Notes: generated by a model not told the origin, from the letters alone. A DNA stretch of 29,657 nucleotides from CAZRIT01 sp964600225 (GCA_964600225.1 CAZRIT010000018.1:1-29657); one strand, 5' to 3'; counted from the first letter of the stretch, positions 1 through 7,877 are shown. Numbers and translations are program-made.

Positions 1-16
1 GATTGTCCGATGCATA

Positions 17-46
17 CAAAAAGACATCACGTCCTGTGATGTCTTT
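17..46 (-). terminator. Intrinsic terminator after the MBL-fold gene
   Basis: Read on the minus strand, an 11-bp perfect stem (arms 36-46 and 20-30, loop 31-35) is followed by a run of T residues. It lies about 55 bp beyond the stop codon of the hydrolase gene, as expected for its terminator. In the plus direction the stem is followed by only three T residues, so it would be weak that way. Confidence 0.75.
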
Positions 47-99
47 CAAATTGTCGGATTTCTTCCGAATGCTTGGGCTTTGGTTGGCAAACGCCTCCG

Positions 100-750
100 T
101 CAGGCCTGCACATAGCCCATGAGCCAAATTTGCTGCGCGTCGCCCGCCTGCTTGGGTGAAACGGTCACAGCGCCCGCAGGGAACCGCTTGACGGGGATGC
201 CTTCAGCCGCCGCCAGGAACGGCTCCACGCCCGCAATTTCAAACGTCAGTTCGGGCGTTTGATAGTGCATGGGGACGATGATGCGGGGGTTCAGGCGCTT
301 GACCACCTCGTACGCCTCCTCGGCGTCGATGGTGAACCGCCCGCCCACGGGGCACAGCAGCACATCGACCGCGCCGATTTGATCGGCTGTCGCATCGTCG
401 ATCAGGTGCCCCAAATCGCCCAAATGTACCACGCGCACGTCGTCAAGCACATAGCGGAAAATGACGTTTGCGCCGCGCTTGGCCCCCTGCGCCTCGTCGT
501 GCCAGCTTCCAAACCCCGTCACCTCCACGCCGCGGACGGTCTGCGCGCCCACGGCATCCAACACGGTCGGGTTCCCGCTTGCGGCGGCGACGTAGTTGTG
601 GTCATAGTGTCCATGGCTGACGGTGACGATATCCGCCGCAATGCTTGGCAGGCGGTAGCCCGTCTTTTCCTCGTACGGGTCGGTCAGGATGCGCACACCC
701 GCCTCGCTTTGCATCAGGTAACAGGAGTGTCCGTACCAAGTAATCTGCAT
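100..750 (-). CDS. MBL-fold metal-dependent hydrolase
   Basis: The 216-residue protein belongs to the metallo-beta-lactamase superfamily, in the small soluble UlaG/YtkL-like group. The metal-binding signature SHGHYDHN lies at residues 45-52, with H46, H48, D50 and H51 as the expected ligands. It is followed by a V-x-H-L-G-D segment near residue 108 and an M-H-Y segment near residue 161, which supply further ligands. The N-terminus (ITWYGHSCYL) and the I-L-T-D-P strand are typical of the group. There is no signal peptide, so it should be cytoplasmic. The start at 750 follows a purine-rich AGG-containing stretch. The gene sits 44 bp downstream of an unknown gene on the same strand and ends at a good terminator. 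The fold is secure but the substrate is unknown. Confidence 0.88.
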   Translation of the reverse strand: MQITWYGHSCYLMQSEAGVRILTDPYEEKTGYRLPSIAADIVTVSHGHYDHNYVAAASGNPTVLDAVGAQTVRGVEVTGFGSWHDEAQGAKRGANVIFRYVLDDVRVVHLGDLGHLIDDATADQIGAVDVLLCPVGGRFTIDAEEAYEVVKRLNPRIIVPMHYQTPELTFEIAGVEPFLAAAEGIPVKRFPAGAVTVSPKQAGDAQQIWLMGYVQA

Positions 751-794
751 AAAAAACCCTGCCTTTCCTATTCTGTATCCATCATCCTATAGCA

Positions 795-1388
795 TCACTG
801 CTTGGATCGCGCCCCCTCGCCGCGCGCGCATATCAGCAGCCGCGCCATGGCGTCGGCCGCCTGCCCCATGCGCGCCGTGAGCGCCATGCGCGCATCCACG
901 GGCACACCCTGCATGATCTGCTCCACGGCAGCCAGCGCACGGTTTCTTGCCCGCCGCTGCCCCGTTGCCGCAAGGCTGAGCCAAAGCGCCCGCTGCACCG
1001 AGGGGCTTGGCGGGCAGCCCGTGCCGCCGTGGCGCATCAGCCCCAGCAGCCGATTGAGCGCGTGCTCGCCCCCATCGGATGTAACGGGCGGCAGCGCGCG
1101 CAGCGCCTCCCGCACGCACGCATCGAAGAACCCATCGGTCAGGGTCAGCAGCACCCAGCCGCTTTGAAACCGCACCGCCTCCACCGCCTCCGCGCCCCAA
1201 ACGGCGGGAAACGGCAGCGCGCGGCCATCGAATTGGGGCAGATAGCAGCTTGCCGACGCACGGTACTTTTCCCAAAGCCGATCGTGCAGCGGCATGCGAA
1301 TATCCCCTGTCGTCACATCGGCATATCCCGCGGCACGAAAGCCGGCCGCCAGCGCCTCGCGCAACGGATGCAGTAACCCCTGTTCCAT
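795..1388 (-). CDS. Hypothetical protein, 197 aa
   Basis: I do not recognise this protein with confidence. It is 197 residues, probably soluble, and rich in alanine and arginine in its C-terminal half, which looks all-helical. The N-terminal part (LLHPLREALAAGFRAAGY) and the ending (MARLLICARG) faintly recall the N-terminal and anticodon-binding (DALR) parts of arginyl-tRNA synthetase, but the catalytic domain is absent and the resemblance may be chance. The ATG at 1388 has no Shine-Dalgarno sequence and lies six bases from a -10 element, so the mRNA may be leaderless. An overlapping ORF in another frame (787-1275) is low-complexity and is judged a shadow. Confidence 0.6.
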   Translation of the reverse strand: MEQGLLHPLREALAAGFRAAGYADVTTGDIRMPLHDRLWEKYRASASCYLPQFDGRALPFPAVWGAEAVEAVRFQSGWVLLTLTDGFFDACVREALRALPPVTSDGGEHALNRLLGLMRHGGTGCPPSPSVQRALWLSLAATGQRRARNRALAAVEQIMQGVPVDARMALTARMGQAADAMARLLICARGEGARSKQ

Positions 1389-1394
1389 ATTTTT

Positions 1395-1423
1395 AGTCTA
1401 CAAAAGACTGCCCCGCCTGTCAA
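1395..1423 (-). promoter_or_regulatory. Sigma-A-type promoter abutting the start codon of the 795-1388 gene
   Basis: TTGACA (1423-1418) is separated by 17 bp from TAGACT (1400-1395). Only six bases separate the -10 box from the ATG at 1388, so transcription would begin at or next to the start codon. The -35 box lies in the loop and right arm of the preceding gene's terminator hairpin. Confidence 0.6.
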
Positions 1424-1434
1424 GAATCAGGCGG
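1401..1434 (-). terminator. Terminator hairpin overlapping an ABC gene stop codon and the next promoter
   Basis: On the minus strand a perfect 7-bp stem (CCGCCTG/CAGGCGG, arms 1434-1428 and 1419-1413, 8-nt loop) is followed after five bases by TCTTTT. The left arm contains the TGA stop of the ABC exporter gene, and the loop and right arm contain the next gene's -35 box. The T run is displaced from the stem, so efficiency may be modest. Confidence 0.5.
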
Positions 1435-3211
1435 TTTTGCCCACCTCGAACTGTGCCGCGTACATGCCCGCGTACGCGCCGCCCCGTTGCAGCAGCTCCT
1501 CGTGCGTGCCGCTTTCGGCAATGCGCCCGCCCTCCAGCACCAGTATGCAGTCCGCGCGGCGGATGGTGGAAAGCCTGTGCGCAATGACAAAGCTGGTTTT
1601 GCCGCGCATGAGCGATTGCATGGCGGCGCTGACGGCCCGCTCCGTGCCCGTATCGACATTGGACGTGGCCTCGTCGAGAATCAGCATGCGCGCATCCAAA
1701 AGCATTGCGCGCGCAATGGTCAATAGCTGCTTTTGCCCCTTGGAGATATTCACACCGTCGTCGGAGAGCACCGTTTCGTAGCCATCGGGCAGGGATTCAA
1801 TGAAGGTATGGATATGCGCGGCCTTGGCCGCCTCGATGACCTGCTCGCGCGTGACGGCCTCGTTCCCGTAGGCAATGTTATCGTAGATGGTGCCTGTAAA
1901 CAGCCAGGTATCCTGCAAGACCATGGCAAACGCGTGCCGCACATCCGTGCGCACGGCCTCCCGCACATCCACGCCGTCGATGCGGATGGCCCCGCCCGTG
2001 ACATCGTAAAAGCGCATCAGGAGGTTGACAATCGTGGTCTTGCCCGCGCCTGTCGGGCCGACGATGGCAATCAGCGCGCCCGACGGCACATCGATATCCA
2101 CATGCCTGAGCACCTCCGCGCCGCCGTCGTATCGGAAGGAAACGTCGCGCATCTCCACATTGCCCACCACATTGGTCAGCGTTTGGGCGTTTTGTGCATC
2201 GGGCGCTTCGCGCGGCTCGTCGATGAGCATAAACACGCGCTCCGCCGCAGCCGCAGCCGCCTGCACCTCGGAAAGGATGTTGGCCGCCTCCCGAATGGGA
2301 CCCGAAAACTTGCGCGAGTACAGCACAAACGAGCTGACGCTGCCCAGCGTCAGCTTGCCGCCCAGGTACAATATCGACCCGAACACGCTGACGGCGGAGA
2401 GCGACACGTTGTTGATGAGGTTCACCATCGGCCCGAGCAGGCAGCTGGCGTAATCGGCGCGATAATACGCCTCGTTGGCGGCAAAGTTGAAGGCGTCGAA
2501 GCGCTTTTGCATGGCGTCCTCCCGCCCGTAGGCGTGGACGCTCCTGCGCGCGCTGACCGCCTCCTCGACAAAGCCGTTGAGCTGCGCCATGCGGTCCGAC
2601 CGCTCCGAAAACAGCGGGTGGAGCTTTTGCATCTGCCAGCGCGAAAACCATGCGCACACGGGCACCGTCACCACAAACACCAGCGAAATGCGCGTGGACA
2701 GCATTAGCATCATGATAAACGAGCCCGCCACCGTGACAACGCTGGTGCACACCTGCATCAAGTCCGTAGAGAGCGACGCGTTGACCGTGTCGATATCGTA
2801 GCAGATGCGGCTGACCAGTTCCCCCGCGGGATGCGTATCGAAAAACGACACAGGAAGCCGCGAAAGCGTATCAAACACATCGCGCCTGAGATCGTGGCTG
2901 ACGCGCTGGCTGATGCGTATCAGCCCCACGCCGAGGATGTACGTCATCACCGATGCGCTCACATAGCAGCCGAGCATCAGCAGGCAATTATGCAGCACCT
3001 TGCCAAAATCCGTACCGCCCTTGAACAGGCCAATGGCGTCCACCGCGCGGCCGCTGAGCAGCGGGATCGCCAGCGACAACAGGTTGGAAAGCAGCATCAT
3101 GCTCACCAGCAGGATCAGCTTGACGCGGTAGGGCCTGAGGTATCGGCCAAGCCTGCGCACCGTGGCGCGCGTATCCTTGGGCTTGCCCTTAAGGCCGCGT
3201 GGCTCCTTCAT
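1427..3211 (-). CDS. ABC exporter half-transporter, subunit with the catalytic glutamate
   Basis: The 594-residue fused permease-ATPase has an N-terminal type IV exporter membrane domain (about residues 25-330, six predicted helices) and a C-terminal nucleotide-binding domain. Walker A starts at G385 (GPTGAGKTT). Walker B ends LILDE with the catalytic E514, and the switch histidine is H545 in IAHRLSTI. The ABC signature is non-canonical, ISKGQ at residues 489-493 instead of LSGGQ. That is the pattern of one half of heterodimeric exporters such as TM287/288, BmrCD and LmrCD. The ATG lies in an ATGA overlap with the partner upstream, so translation is probably coupled. By family the role is export of drugs, lipids or peptides across the cytoplasmic membrane; the substrate is not visible. 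Confidence 0.92.
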   Translation of the reverse strand: MKEPRGLKGKPKDTRATVRRLGRYLRPYRVKLILLVSMMLLSNLLSLAIPLLSGRAVDAIGLFKGGTDFGKVLHNCLLMLGCYVSASVMTYILGVGLIRISQRVSHDLRRDVFDTLSRLPVSFFDTHPAGELVSRICYDIDTVNASLSTDLMQVCTSVVTVAGSFIMMLMLSTRISLVFVVTVPVCAWFSRWQMQKLHPLFSERSDRMAQLNGFVEEAVSARRSVHAYGREDAMQKRFDAFNFAANEAYYRADYASCLLGPMVNLINNVSLSAVSVFGSILYLGGKLTLGSVSSFVLYSRKFSGPIREAANILSEVQAAAAAAERVFMLIDEPREAPDAQNAQTLTNVVGNVEMRDVSFRYDGGAEVLRHVDIDVPSGALIAIVGPTGAGKTTIVNLLMRFYDVTGGAIRIDGVDVREAVRTDVRHAFAMVLQDTWLFTGTIYDNIAYGNEAVTREQVIEAAKAAHIHTFIESLPDGYETVLSDDGVNISKGQKQLLTIARAMLLDARMLILDEATSNVDTGTERAVSAAMQSLMRGKTSFVIAHRLSTIRRADCILVLEGGRIAESGTHEELLQRGGAYAGMYAAQFEVGKTA

Positions 3212-4920
3212 GCCGCGTCACCCCCCATCTGTACCAGCGCAACGTCCCGATAGACGGGGCACGTCTCCATGAGCTGCTCGTGCGTGCCAAGCCCCACGGT
3301 TTTGCCGTCGTCCAGCACCAGGATGCTGTCGGCATGGCGGATGGCGCTGATGCGCTCGGACACGATAATGGTGGTGATGCGCCCGAACGCCTCGCGTATG
3401 GCCGTGCGCAGCGCCGCCTCGGTTGCGTAGTCCAGCGCGCTCTCGGCGTCGTCAAGGATCAATATCTCGGGGTCGCCCGCCAGCGCGCGCGCAATCAGCA
3501 GCCGCTGCCGCTGCCCGCCCGACAGGTTGACGCCGCGGATGTTCAGCGGGCAATCGTACCCCTCGGGCAGTTTACCGATAAAACCGTCCGCCTGCGCAAT
3601 CTTTGCCGCGCGCTGCACGCGTTCCAACGGGATATCGCGCATGAACGCAATGTTTTCAAATACGCTTTCGCCCAGCAGCACATCGTTTTGGAACACCACC
3701 CCGAACATGTCGGAAAGCCGCTGTGCCGTCATGCTCGAAACCGCTTCGCCGCGGATGCGGATGCTGCCCGATTGCGCATCGTAATGCCTTAGCAGCAGGC
3801 TGATCAACGTCGTCTTGCCGCTGCCCGTGGGGCCAATGACGCCCAGCGTCTGCCCGGGCAGCAGGCGGAAGCTCACGTCGTTGACGTCGTTATGCTTGCC
3901 GTTATAGGAAAACGTCAGGTGCTCCACGGCGATGTGATACGGCTCCTCCACGCGTGCGCTCGGCACAACGGGCAGCTCATCGGGCGCAAGCAGCACCGTT
4001 TCGATGCGCTTGGCGGAGGCATTGGCGCGTGAAGTAAGCATAAAGAACTTGGTAATGGTGAGGGTGGCGTTGAGAATGATGGTAAAGTACGTTAAAAACG
4101 CCAGGATCTTGCCCGGCTGCATCAGCCCCAGATTGACGCGAAACGCGCCCACCACAATCACCAGTGTCAGCCCCGTGTTGAGGATGAGGCTCATGGCGGG
4201 TGAGGACGCGGCCATCACACTGCCCGCGCGCGTTTCTGCGTCCATCACGCCCACGTTGGCGTCGGCAAATCGGCCGCGCTCGTAAGGCTCCTTGGACAAC
4301 GCCTTGATCACGCGCACGCCCGATGCATTCTCGCGCACGGTGCGGATCAGCGTTTCCACGCGCCGCTGCACGGCCGCGTACAGCGGCAGGCCCTTCTTGG
4401 TAATCAGCCACACCACCGCAATCAGTATCGGCGACAGGCACAGCAGCACCAGCGCCAGAGACGGCTCGATTAAAAAGGATACCGCCATACCGCCGAATAC
4501 CAGCAGCGGCGCGCGCACGCCCATGCGCTGCATGCGATCGAAAAAGTAATGGATGTTGTAGGTATCGCCCGTCAGCCTGGAGACCAGCGACGGCACGGAG
4601 ATGCGGTCCGCCGCGGCAAAGGAAAGCGCCGCCGTGCGGCTGAACAGATCGTGCCGCAGCGTCTCGGTGATCTGCCGCGATACGCGCGCCGCCATGCGGT
4701 TGGCGGTGACGTTCATGGTTACGCACAGTACGGCGGTGAGCACCATGGCCCCGCCGCACAGCCAGATGTTGCGGATGCTGCCCGTGGGCACCACGGTATC
4801 GATCATGTACGAAAGCAGCCACGGCAGCACCAAATCCATCATCGTGCCGACGAATTTGATCGTAAGCCCGATGGACATGCGGCGCGCGTATGGCTTGACA
4901 TACCCGAATATGGTGCGCAT
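3208..4920 (-). CDS. ABC exporter half-transporter, subunit with degenerate catalytic residues
   Basis: The 570-residue partner has the same architecture: membrane domain at about residues 15-310, then the ATPase. Walker A starts at G363 (GPTGSGKTT) and the signature is canonical LSGGQ at 466-470. The position after the Walker B aspartate is D491 (LILDDAES) instead of glutamate, and the switch histidine is replaced by E522 (VSERISAI). With the non-canonical signature of the partner, this gives one consensus and one degenerate ATP site, the signature of an asymmetric heterodimeric exporter. It is the first gene of the pair and has a strong promoter with a palindrome over the spacer. The ribosome-binding site GGAAGGA lies about 10 bp before the ATG. 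Confidence 0.92.
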   Translation of the reverse strand: MRTIFGYVKPYARRMSIGLTIKFVGTMMDLVLPWLLSYMIDTVVPTGSIRNIWLCGGAMVLTAVLCVTMNVTANRMAARVSRQITETLRHDLFSRTAALSFAAADRISVPSLVSRLTGDTYNIHYFFDRMQRMGVRAPLLVFGGMAVSFLIEPSLALVLLCLSPILIAVVWLITKKGLPLYAAVQRRVETLIRTVRENASGVRVIKALSKEPYERGRFADANVGVMDAETRAGSVMAASSPAMSLILNTGLTLVIVVGAFRVNLGLMQPGKILAFLTYFTIILNATLTITKFFMLTSRANASAKRIETVLLAPDELPVVPSARVEEPYHIAVEHLTFSYNGKHNDVNDVSFRLLPGQTLGVIGPTGSGKTTLISLLLRHYDAQSGSIRIRGEAVSSMTAQRLSDMFGVVFQNDVLLGESVFENIAFMRDIPLERVQRAAKIAQADGFIGKLPEGYDCPLNIRGVNLSGGQRQRLLIARALAGDPEILILDDAESALDYATEAALRTAIREAFGRITTIIVSERISAIRHADSILVLDDGKTVGLGTHEQLMETCPVYRDVALVQMGGDAA

Positions 4921-4961
4921 GGCGGCAGATTCCTTCCAACGGATGGGCGTTTTCTCGGTAT

Positions 4962-4990
4962 ATTATAACGTAAACGTTTGAACTTGTCAC
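4962..4990 (-). promoter_or_regulatory. Promoter of the ABC exporter pair with an operator-like palindrome
   Basis: GTGACA (4990-4985), a 17-bp spacer and TATAAT (4967-4962) form a near-consensus sigma-A promoter. A palindrome, AACGT-TT-ACGTT (4978-4967), fills the downstream half of the spacer and touches the -10 box, a position where a repressor would block polymerase. No regulator gene is adjacent. Confidence 0.7.
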
Positions 4991-5051
4991 GCGATCGGCG
5001 TTCCGTTATGGCAATGTACACGTTTTTTTATTGAGAAATTTATGAAAACCC

Positions 5052-5080
5052 TTGAATTGCACGCCCAAATGACAGATAAT
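5052..5080 (+). promoter_or_regulatory. Promoter of the DUF3592-type gene
   Basis: TTGAAT (5052-5057), a 17-bp spacer and GATAAT (5075-5080). The predicted start of transcription is near 5087, downstream of the in-frame ATG at 5042, which supports the later start at 5111. Confidence 0.55.
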
Positions 5081-5110
5081 AGAGACAATTCAAAAGGGAG
5101 GCTGCCATAT

Positions 5111-5500
5111 ATGGGATTCGGTATCGTATTAATCGGCATCGGCGTCGTGTTTGGCGTCATCGGAGCGCTAACGTTTACGAAAGCAAAAAAGATCGCCGCC
5201 TTTGAAACCCGCCACGCCATCGTTACGCATGTGCTCACGCTCAAAAAGAACAAGCGCAAGTTCTTTGTGCCCATGGTACAGCTCAAGGTGGACGATCAGG
5301 TGCATGCCGGCCAGGGCAAAAACGTCAACGGCACGCGTTCCTACCACGAAAACCAGAAGATCAACGTCCATTGGGACCCCAAGCACCCCGAGGATATGTA
5401 CATCGACGGCGACAACACCCTCATGAGCAGCGGCAGGACCTACCTCATCATCGCCGCCGCGGCGGTTGTGGCGGGCGTCATTGCGCTGATTGCGGCATAA
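5111..5500 (+). CDS. Small membrane protein, DUF3592-like
   Basis: The protein has 129 residues with a hydrophobic helix at each end (about residues 2-20 and 107-128). Between them is a soluble domain containing a conserved-looking beta-rich stretch: Y/F-x-P-x-V-Q-L-x-V-D, then Y-x-x-x-x-K-I-x-V-x-W-D-P-x-x-P. This layout is that of DUF3592 proteins, whose function is unknown. The start at 5111 is chosen because AAGGGAGG (5094-5101) sits 9 bp before it and the promoter lies inside the longer reading frame that begins at 5042. The gene is transcribed alone, divergently from the ABC exporter pair, and ends at a good terminator. Confidence 0.8.
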   Translation: MGFGIVLIGIGVVFGVIGALTFTKAKKIAAFETRHAIVTHVLTLKKNKRKFFVPMVQLKVDDQVHAGQGKNVNGTRSYHENQKINVHWDPKHPEDMYIDGDNTLMSSGRTYLIIAAAAVVAGVIALIAA

Positions 5501-5538
5501 CAACGCGCTGTCGCATTCCAATCGACACATCCAACGCC

Positions 5539-5570
5539 AAAGCTGCCCGTTGACGGGCAGCTTTTGTTTT
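5539..5570 (+). terminator. Intrinsic terminator between convergent genes
   Basis: An 11-bp perfect stem (5539-5549 with 5554-5564, loop TTGA) runs into TTTTGTTTT. On the minus strand the same stem is followed by TTTGG, so it may also stop transcription of the HD-GYP gene, weakly. Confidence 0.85.
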
Positions 5571-5595
5571 ACGCCTGTTTTGAATGCCGCGCCCG

Positions 5596-6471
5596 TCAGC
5601 CGACGCTTAGGTCGGGTTGGCGGGCCGCGCGGATATCGTCCAGCGCCGCAAAGAACGCCTTGGTCACATCGGGATCAAAGCTGATGCCCGCCTCCGCGCC
5701 GATGATTTCCACAGCCACGTCAAACGGCATGGGCTCTTTATAGCAGCGCCTGGAGATGAGCGCATCGAACACATCTGCCACCGCCATGATGCGCGCCGAC
5801 AGCGGGATCGCCGCGCCGCTGAGTCCCTCCGGATACCCCGTGCCGTTCCATTTTTCGTGGTGGTAGGTGGCCAGATCCGCGGCTTCCGACAGATACCCCG
5901 CGCTGCCGATGTTTTCAATGGTACCGTGCAGGATCTCGCGCCCCGCGGTGGTGTGCGTTTTCATGATGGCAAACTCCTCGGGGCTCAACTTGCCCGGCTT
6001 GTTGAGCAATACGTCGGATATGGTGATCTTGCCGATATCGTGCAGCGGCGCGGAGCGCACAAGGCTATCGATATAGTCGTCGGTCATGATCTCCCCGTAC
6101 AGCGGGTTCTCGCGCAGCTTTTCCGCAATCAATCGCACATACGCGGCGGTGTGCTTGATGTGCTCGCCCGTGTTGGCGTCGCGGCTTTCCACCATGTTGG
6201 CAAAGCTTAGGATGATGCTGTGCTGCATCTGCTCGATGACGGCGGATTGCTCGTTGACGGAACGCATGTATGCCATCATGTCCGATACGGTCTTTTCAAA
6301 CGCGTGGTACAGGTTTTCGATTTCGTCGCCCGTTTGGATGTTGAGCGCGCGGATGCGCTCGTTGCTTTTGACACGCTCCTGCTCACTGTTGTACGCAAAC
6401 TCGTCCGCAACCTTGGCCATGCTGTTGATGGGCTGTACAATGCGTTTTTGGGCAAACCAGATCGTGCACAT
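5596..6471 (-). CDS. HAMP/HD-GYP domain half of a frameshifted cyclic-di-GMP phosphodiesterase-like gene
   Basis: This frame holds the C-terminal half of a membrane sensor protein. Counting from the ATG at 6471, the end of a membrane helix (MCTIWFA) is followed by a HAMP-like linker (VQPINSMAKVADEF) and a coiled stretch. The HD-GYP domain begins near residue 85. Key motifs are H144-D145-I-G-K and HHEKWNGTGYP at residues 204-214; H104 of GEHIKHT is another expected metal ligand. HD-GYP proteins hydrolyse cyclic-di-GMP. The intact gene would start at 7718 in another frame, and the two frames join near 6478-6492, where one base seems to be missing. The ATG at 6471 has a GAGGTGAC-CTCCTC context and no convincing ribosome-binding site, so this is more likely a fragment than a separate gene. 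Confidence 0.85.
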   Translation of the reverse strand: MCTIWFAQKRIVQPINSMAKVADEFAYNSEQERVKSNERIRALNIQTGDEIENLYHAFEKTVSDMMAYMRSVNEQSAVIEQMQHSIILSFANMVESRDANTGEHIKHTAAYVRLIAEKLRENPLYGEIMTDDYIDSLVRSAPLHDIGKITISDVLLNKPGKLSPEEFAIMKTHTTAGREILHGTIENIGSAGYLSEAADLATYHHEKWNGTGYPEGLSGAAIPLSARIMAVADVFDALISRRCYKEPMPFDVAVEIIGAEAGISFDPDVTKAFFAALDDIRAARQPDLSVG

Positions 6472-7718
6472 GACGATGAGGAGGTCACCCCCGTCAACAG
6501 CGCCAGGATGCGTATGATAAACTCCAGTTGATCCACCAGTATATCGTCCATCAGCACGTCCGCGCCCGCATAGGCCACGCAGTTGCCCGCAGAATCGTAC
6601 AGCGGCCGATAGACCGACAGCAGGTGACCGTAGCGATCGTTGGATATGATGGGCTCGATGGCGCGCCCCGCCAGCAGATCGTCCAGATACGCCGCAAACG
6701 ATGCGTCGTGCGGCACCACGCTGCCAAGCGACTCGCCCACAAGCTCGGGCGTGTCCAGATCGAACACCACCGTGCAGCCCTCGGGCGTGACTTGATAAAC
6801 GTACATGTACTTGATATCCCCCATGCTGCGCTGAATGGCCTGCAGCCGTTCCTCGGTCGCCTGATATTCCCCCGTCATGCCGTCGTAGCGCAGGTACGCC
6901 GCAATGCGGTCGTTGTCGATGGCCTCGTCCATCATCGCGGTCACGCCCGATACCGTGGCCGAAAAGCGGTCGATCAGGGTGTTTCGGTAGATGGAGAAGC
7001 TGATGAGTATCGCAACGGAGCTCAATATCACCGCAACCGCAATCAGCAGCGTGACCACCTCGTTTTGCAGCGAGTGCTTGCGGTAAAAGGGGCGGCTGCG
7101 CATATCGGCCACGCGCTGCCGCCAGTCCCTGCCGTCGCTAAGATAGAGGCCGCCAAGCGGTAAGCTCCGCTTTACGCCCGCGGGCAAGACCTTTAGCAGC
7201 AGAAACACGACGGTCACCGTGATGAACTTATCCACCAGGTCGATGCCCATATCCGCAGTGAGCTGCGCGGCAAACGGGGATATCGAAAACGTCTCGTACA
7301 ACCGTACCGCAAACGGCGCGGAGATCCCGCTGCCAAAGCTGTACCCGTACAACAGCCACGTCAGCACCGAGCCCACGCCGCCGCCGATCAATGCAAACCA
7401 CAGCACCGACAACAGCGACCTGCCCGCATGCGTAAACACGCCGCGCTGCGAAAAGTGCGTAGCGGACGCTGCGATGATGACGCTGACCATGCTGTAATAG
7501 ATGGTGATGGGGTCGGCAATGCCGTTGATAACGTTGGATAAAAAACCCACCGCAATGCCGGGCAGGTACCCGCCCAGAGCGGCCGCGCATATGGTGCCGA
7601 TGCTATCCAAAAACAGCGGCCAGCCATAATACAGCGCCAGCCGCACGAGCGCATAATTGATGATGAGCCCCGTGGGGATCAGCAGCAGAGAGTATTGAAA
7701 GTGTCGGTTCTCGTTCAA
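6276..7718 (-). CDS. Membrane and sensor half of the frameshifted HD-GYP gene
   Basis: This is the N-terminal half of the gene that continues at 5596-6471. About residues 10-195 form a multi-helix membrane domain resembling an ECF-transporter S component or MASE-type sensor. A further helix lies at about 224-247. An extracytoplasmic Cache-like segment (about 248-390) contains YMYVYQVTPEG and the Y-R-P-L-Y-D-S-A-G-N motif, and a last helix starts with IIRILALLTGV. After that the frame turns into low-complexity S/R-rich sequence up to 6276, while the meaningful reading continues in the other frame. Adding one base near 6480-6492 restores a protein of about 707 residues. The start is TTG at 7718 with GAGGG about 6 bp upstream. 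A consensus promoter lies about 110 bp upstream. Confidence 0.82.
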   Translation of the reverse strand: MNENRHFQYSLLLIPTGLIINYALVRLALYYGWPLFLDSIGTICAAALGGYLPGIAVGFLSNVINGIADPITIYYSMVSVIIAASATHFSQRGVFTHAGRSLLSVLWFALIGGGVGSVLTWLLYGYSFGSGISAPFAVRLYETFSISPFAAQLTADMGIDLVDKFITVTVVFLLLKVLPAGVKRSLPLGGLYLSDGRDWRQRVADMRSRPFYRKHSLQNEVVTLLIAVAVILSSVAILISFSIYRNTLIDRFSATVSGVTAMMDEAIDNDRIAAYLRYDGMTGEYQATEERLQAIQRSMGDIKYMYVYQVTPEGCTVVFDLDTPELVGESLGSVVPHDASFAAYLDDLLAGRAIEPIISNDRYGHLLSVYRPLYDSAGNCVAYAGADVLMDDILVDQLEFIIRILALLTGVTSSSSCARSGLPKNALYSPSTAWPRLRTSLRTTVSRSVSKATSASARSTSKRATKSKTCTTRLKRPYRT

Positions 7719-7825
7719 TGGCTGCCCTCAAAGGAGATGCCGTATCCTGCGCAGGAGGCGGTCAAGGGGAAACAAGTTGTTACGTCTGCGTGGTTGCCCG
7801 TGTGTTGTTTTGCACGAACCATGTA

Positions 7826-7854
7826 ATTATAACGCACCCATCCGCCCGCGTCAA
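7826..7854 (-). promoter_or_regulatory. Strong sigma-A promoter of the HD-GYP sensor gene
   Basis: TTGACG (7854-7849), a 17-bp spacer and TATAAT (7831-7826). The untranslated leader would be about 100 nt. It contains the 12-bp palindrome TCCTGCGCAGGA (7745-7756) but no recognisable cyclic-di-GMP riboswitch. Confidence 0.75.
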
Positions 7855-7877
7855 GCGCCGCAAGGGGATGGGTGCGT
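7832..7877. repeat. 12-bp inverted repeat over the HD-GYP promoter
   Basis: Perfect arms ACGCACCCATCC (7832-7843) and GGATGGGTGCGT (7866-7877) flank a 22-nt loop. One arm exactly fills the spacer next to the -10 box and the other lies upstream of the -35 box. It could be a terminator for the upstream membrane-protein gene, but no T run follows (TTATAATT). A regulator-binding site is the other reading. Confidence 0.6.

Noticed and set aside
787..1275. A 162-residue frame overlapping the 795-1388 gene
   Set aside because: It is a G/A/R-rich low-complexity product in a shifted frame. The 795-1388 frame has a promoter at its start and normal composition.
7719..7820. Cyclic-di-GMP riboswitch in the HD-GYP leader
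   Set aside because: I looked for the GEMM-I and GEMM-II patterns (conserved GCAAAGCC/GGTAGGTAGC-type blocks) and saw neither.
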